Source: Glandiceps talaboti
Taxonomy: Eukaryota; Hemichordata; Enteropneusta; Spengelidae
Assembly: GCF_964340395.1 (NCBI RefSeq)
Contig: NC_135568.1
Coordinates: 6,285,079-6,349,078, forward strand
Length of the DNA stretch: 64,000 nt
Reading direction: 5' to 3'
This document shows positions 60,938 through 64,000 of the stretch, in pieces. Position 1 is the stretch's first letter. Each line of letters starts with the position of its first letter. The notes beneath the pieces are model-generated. The model worked only from the letters and a program-made list of their open reading frames with translations. It was not told the origin of the DNA and ran no database searches. A program made the translations under genes and the position numbers.

Positions 60938-63685
60938 AGTAAAGACAGTAACAGGTTACTTGTACATGTATATGTAAGAATACAAACATGAAACTGTCAC
61001 TAAAGAAATAAATCACAAAAAATTTGAAAACTTTCATTATTCAATTTGAAGCAAATTGGTTTTAGAAAAATATATTTCAAATCCGTTTTTGGTGAGATTA
61101 GAGTACACATACAAGGTAGTGTGATTATACATGAAGCTAAAGCTGTCCACACCTGACTGAATTCACATCAGATGACTAAATGACGTCAAACATATTTTAA
61201 AGTCACTTGCAAAGTGAATTTGATTCGGTTCATCTCTTCTCATTTAACTTCAAATAATCCACTTCATTTGTAACTAAGTTACTAGTACATTTACTTTGAT
61301 TTAAACTGAAACAACTAAGTTCAGAAGAAGTTACTTCAATGAATAAAACATCACTTTGGAAATCTCTTCGATTTTATTAAATTCTTCTTTTTACTTGTGG
61401 GAACAGTGTTGGTAAGTGTAACTAGCAAAGTTATAAAATTATAGACAGTGTTGGAAATTGGAACTAGTAAAGTTACAAAACTTGTAAGAATTCTTGATCA
61501 AACTTTGTAAAATGTATATGAACATGTGTAGAAAGTAAATTTCTGAATGCAATAAATCTCAATCAAAAGCAGATATTTGGTGCATGACATGTCAAAAAGT
61601 GGTTCCCCAGTCATCCATAGTAATATCATAATTGCCTACAAGTATGCGTGTACTTCTCCTAAGAGACTACACTGTACTTCAAAATATAAGTAACAGCTCT
61701 CATTTCTATCCCTGATTCACTTAAGTTGCAAAGGGTTCTACAATACTTCACCGTTAAGACAGTTTCACTGTACATCACGGATATAAGTTTAACTGTACAT
61801 ATGTATATATCTTTTATGTGATAGCAGAAATTCAATTTGAAAGTACATGTAAAAACCAATTTGGAAGGTGTCGCATATATAATGAGACAGGGTCATTCTA
61901 CTGTTGGTGGAACATATGAAAACAGAAAAAGCCAAGTCAGCTTTAATTAGCTAATGGATATCTCTAAAATAATCCATTTGATAACAAATTTGTGGACCGT
62001 TGGGAGATTTATTAAACTTGAGATTGATAAATAAATTCAATTATCAAAATGTATCTCAAAACAAGGACAATACCCAAATGGAGTAATGGTCATAAGATGT
62101 ACACCTTCCGGGCAGGACTAGAATCCACATTTCTCTGTTGTGTATGTATCGTGTCAAAAGGTAGGCATCTGAGATTGCTCCTCTATATTAGTTTGCAGAA
62201 TTAAGTACATTTACTTGTCACTTTAGAAAGAGAGACCGCTTGACAAGTTTAAACTAGGGCAATCCTAACAGGCACATTGCCAACCTGAAACTTAAGTGAT
62301 TGTATATGCAATGAACTGTGGTTTTTCATCTAGCTAAGTTATTCTGATTGGGGTAAACATTGGTCAGTCATTCCATAAAGACATCCATTGCAACAATATT
62401 AGGTCTGTCAGTTATTCATTTTCTCACCTCTTTTAAAAATGATATTACCGGTGAATCTAAAGTAACAATATTAAATCTAAAGTAACAGCTTAATTTCTCT
62501 ACATTACCATCTAAAATGTTATGGTAAAAAGTTTTATGCAATTCACTGCATTTCAACAAATATTGTTAATTGATGCATCACATATAACATTTTAATGCGT
62601 ATGTTATTAATAAATTCTGATGGTTTTCCTTAACCTCAAAATACAGAATAACAATGTGGCAACTCCCTGTGCGTACAAGTGTACCGGATGTCATTTTATA
62701 AACAATATAGTACATACATGTATATGAATAAATCTTGGACTCTGAAAAATCTATACTATAAACACACCATTTTTGATATTACTACTTTTTAAAGAAACTG
62801 AATTATCTATTACTTTTGCATTGTGAAATATAATTGTTTTGGGCCCGGCAACAATTGTATTTCAACAATATACAATTTGACATTACAACAACATACGATT
62901 TGACAAGCAAATCTTTTTAAAAAATTGAAAGTATAGAAAAGATGACTAATTTGCTATTGAATTGTTTTAATGATTGAACGAGATAAAGTAGCACTATTAC
63001 TATTACATACATTATGCATGAATGCGAACAACAGTTGAGATTTTTGGAGTATCACGTTGATGTTCTATTATACACTATGCAAATTGCAATACTTACTCAT
63101 GACTAAATTATACATGTATATAGTAGATTCCTTGTATCATTCATATTTATATAATAATGGAACATTTCATTACAATTCTAATCCTGGATACTAGTATTCC
63201 ATTAATTCCTTTTTTAACCTCTCATCGTCTCATGAATTCGCAATGTTTATTAATGGAATACCTGTACAATGAGTAAAAGCAATATCATCCTCATTTCATA
63301 CACTTGTCACGTGTCTTCTTGTAAATATATGATCAAGATGATGGCCTTTACTTAAGTACTTCCATATTCTGTTTACAAATTTGAATTTTAAAGTTTAGTT
63401 TCAGCTACAATGCATGTAGACATACATGTACATGTATATGTATATTGATCACGTTTTCAGTTTTTTGTTGAATATCATATCATCTTTCTTTACATTTTGT
63501 AACACTAGGCTACAAGTACATTTAGTCAATCTAAGAAACTGTAATGAATCTGTAAGGATAGATATCTACAGCTTATGCAAGAGTTGACATATGATACATA
63601 ATGGTAAACTCATTTAGTCTGTCAAATATAAACCCATAGCATCGAGTACCTGGTTGATCAATAACTAAAATAGCAATGGAGGCTT

Positions 63686-63990
63686 GTTACTACTCTGGCA
63701 ATCGGTTATCTAAGATAGACACAAACTAAAACTTGTTGCGACACCTTGATAAATACTATTGAAGGGATGTTGGTGTAATTGTACAGTTAAAATAGTATGG
63801 CATTTTTTGATGACTTCAATGAGCTTGCAGTGTACATTTTGGGGACTTCCAGTGTTTATAGAAACTCAACTACAGAATGATTACATCTGTACAACATAGA
63901 CATCACTATTATTCACTTGTGTAATCTACCACACTGAACAAAAGTAGTATCTGTCTTAGTAAACGAGACCTTGATTGCCAGAGTAGTAAC
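63686..63990. mobile_element. 305-bp inverted-repeat element (GTTACTACTCTGGCAATC ends)
   Basis: An 18-base perfect terminal inverted repeat: GTTACTACTCTGGCAATC at 63686-63703 and its complement at 63973-63990. Further inverted similarity (CTAAGAtAGA and TCTGTCTTAG) follows inward. No ORF. The element is related to 58603-58790. Confidence 0.72.
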
Positions 63991-64000
63991 TGTAGGTAAC

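Larger units (their letters stand above)
60103..64000. other. Intron or upstream sequence 5' of exon a
   Basis: The split codon at 60102 requires a coding exon further upstream, so this stretch is intronic at least until that exon. I saw no candidate with a matching phase, an acceptor and a donor. It contains fold-back element copy D (60576-60937) and an inverted-repeat element (63686-63990); the rest is AT-rich sequence in which I see nothing specific. Confidence 0.65.

Noticed and set aside
62440-62450. Donor-like sequence for an upstream coding exon on the minus strand
   Set aside because: No acceptor with an open frame of the required phase precedes it and the translation has no coiled-coil character.

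Overview
The window looks like animal nuclear DNA, AT-rich by eye. Introns run from about 170 bp to 12 kb, there are many long dinucleotide runs, and tandem and fold-back repeats are dense. The abundance of the word TACATGTA and of short inverted-repeat elements suggests a marine invertebrate (lophotrochozoan, cephalochordate or ambulacrarian). I cannot fix the phylum from this sequence.

One gene dominates and lies on the minus strand. Fifteen exons between 60102 and 11497 join in a single open frame of 2,052 complete codons plus a TGA stop. The first exon in the window begins inside a codon, so the start codon, promoter and 5' exons lie beyond base 64000. The protein is an NCKAP5 / NCKAP5L-type Nck-associated protein. 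It has an N-terminal coiled coil (including blocks RALEAENSALVLENENQRD, ERCLDEVANQVVQALLMQK and RVFDLEQQN), two very long low-complexity Ser-rich exons (about 940 and 523 codons), and a conserved C-terminal block around SILEFNVQELYTRFEEKE. Two SxIP (SKIP) motifs and a PPTKPKP proline motif fit the microtubule-plus-end and Nck-SH3 biology known for vertebrate members.

Layout from low to high coordinates. 1-11496: sequence downstream of the gene (3' UTR of unknown length plus intergenic) with several inverted-repeat elements. 11497-23127: the compact 3' two-thirds of the coding sequence, ten exons. 23128-60102: five small coiled-coil exons separated by large repeat-filled introns. 60103-64000: intron or upstream sequence with two more fold-back elements. 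No second protein-coding gene, tRNA, rRNA, CRISPR array or viral gene could be supported.

The most unusual signals are in the introns. At two separate exons (ending at 38377 and 16416) the exon-intron junction has been duplicated in tandem several times into the downstream intron, carrying the last coding bases plus the 5' splice site. There is also a four-copy fold-back element family bounded by TTAA, a MITE-like insertion with a 13-bp flanking repeat, a dispersed family whose internal unit occurs once, twice or three times, and many unrelated minisatellites spread over the introns.
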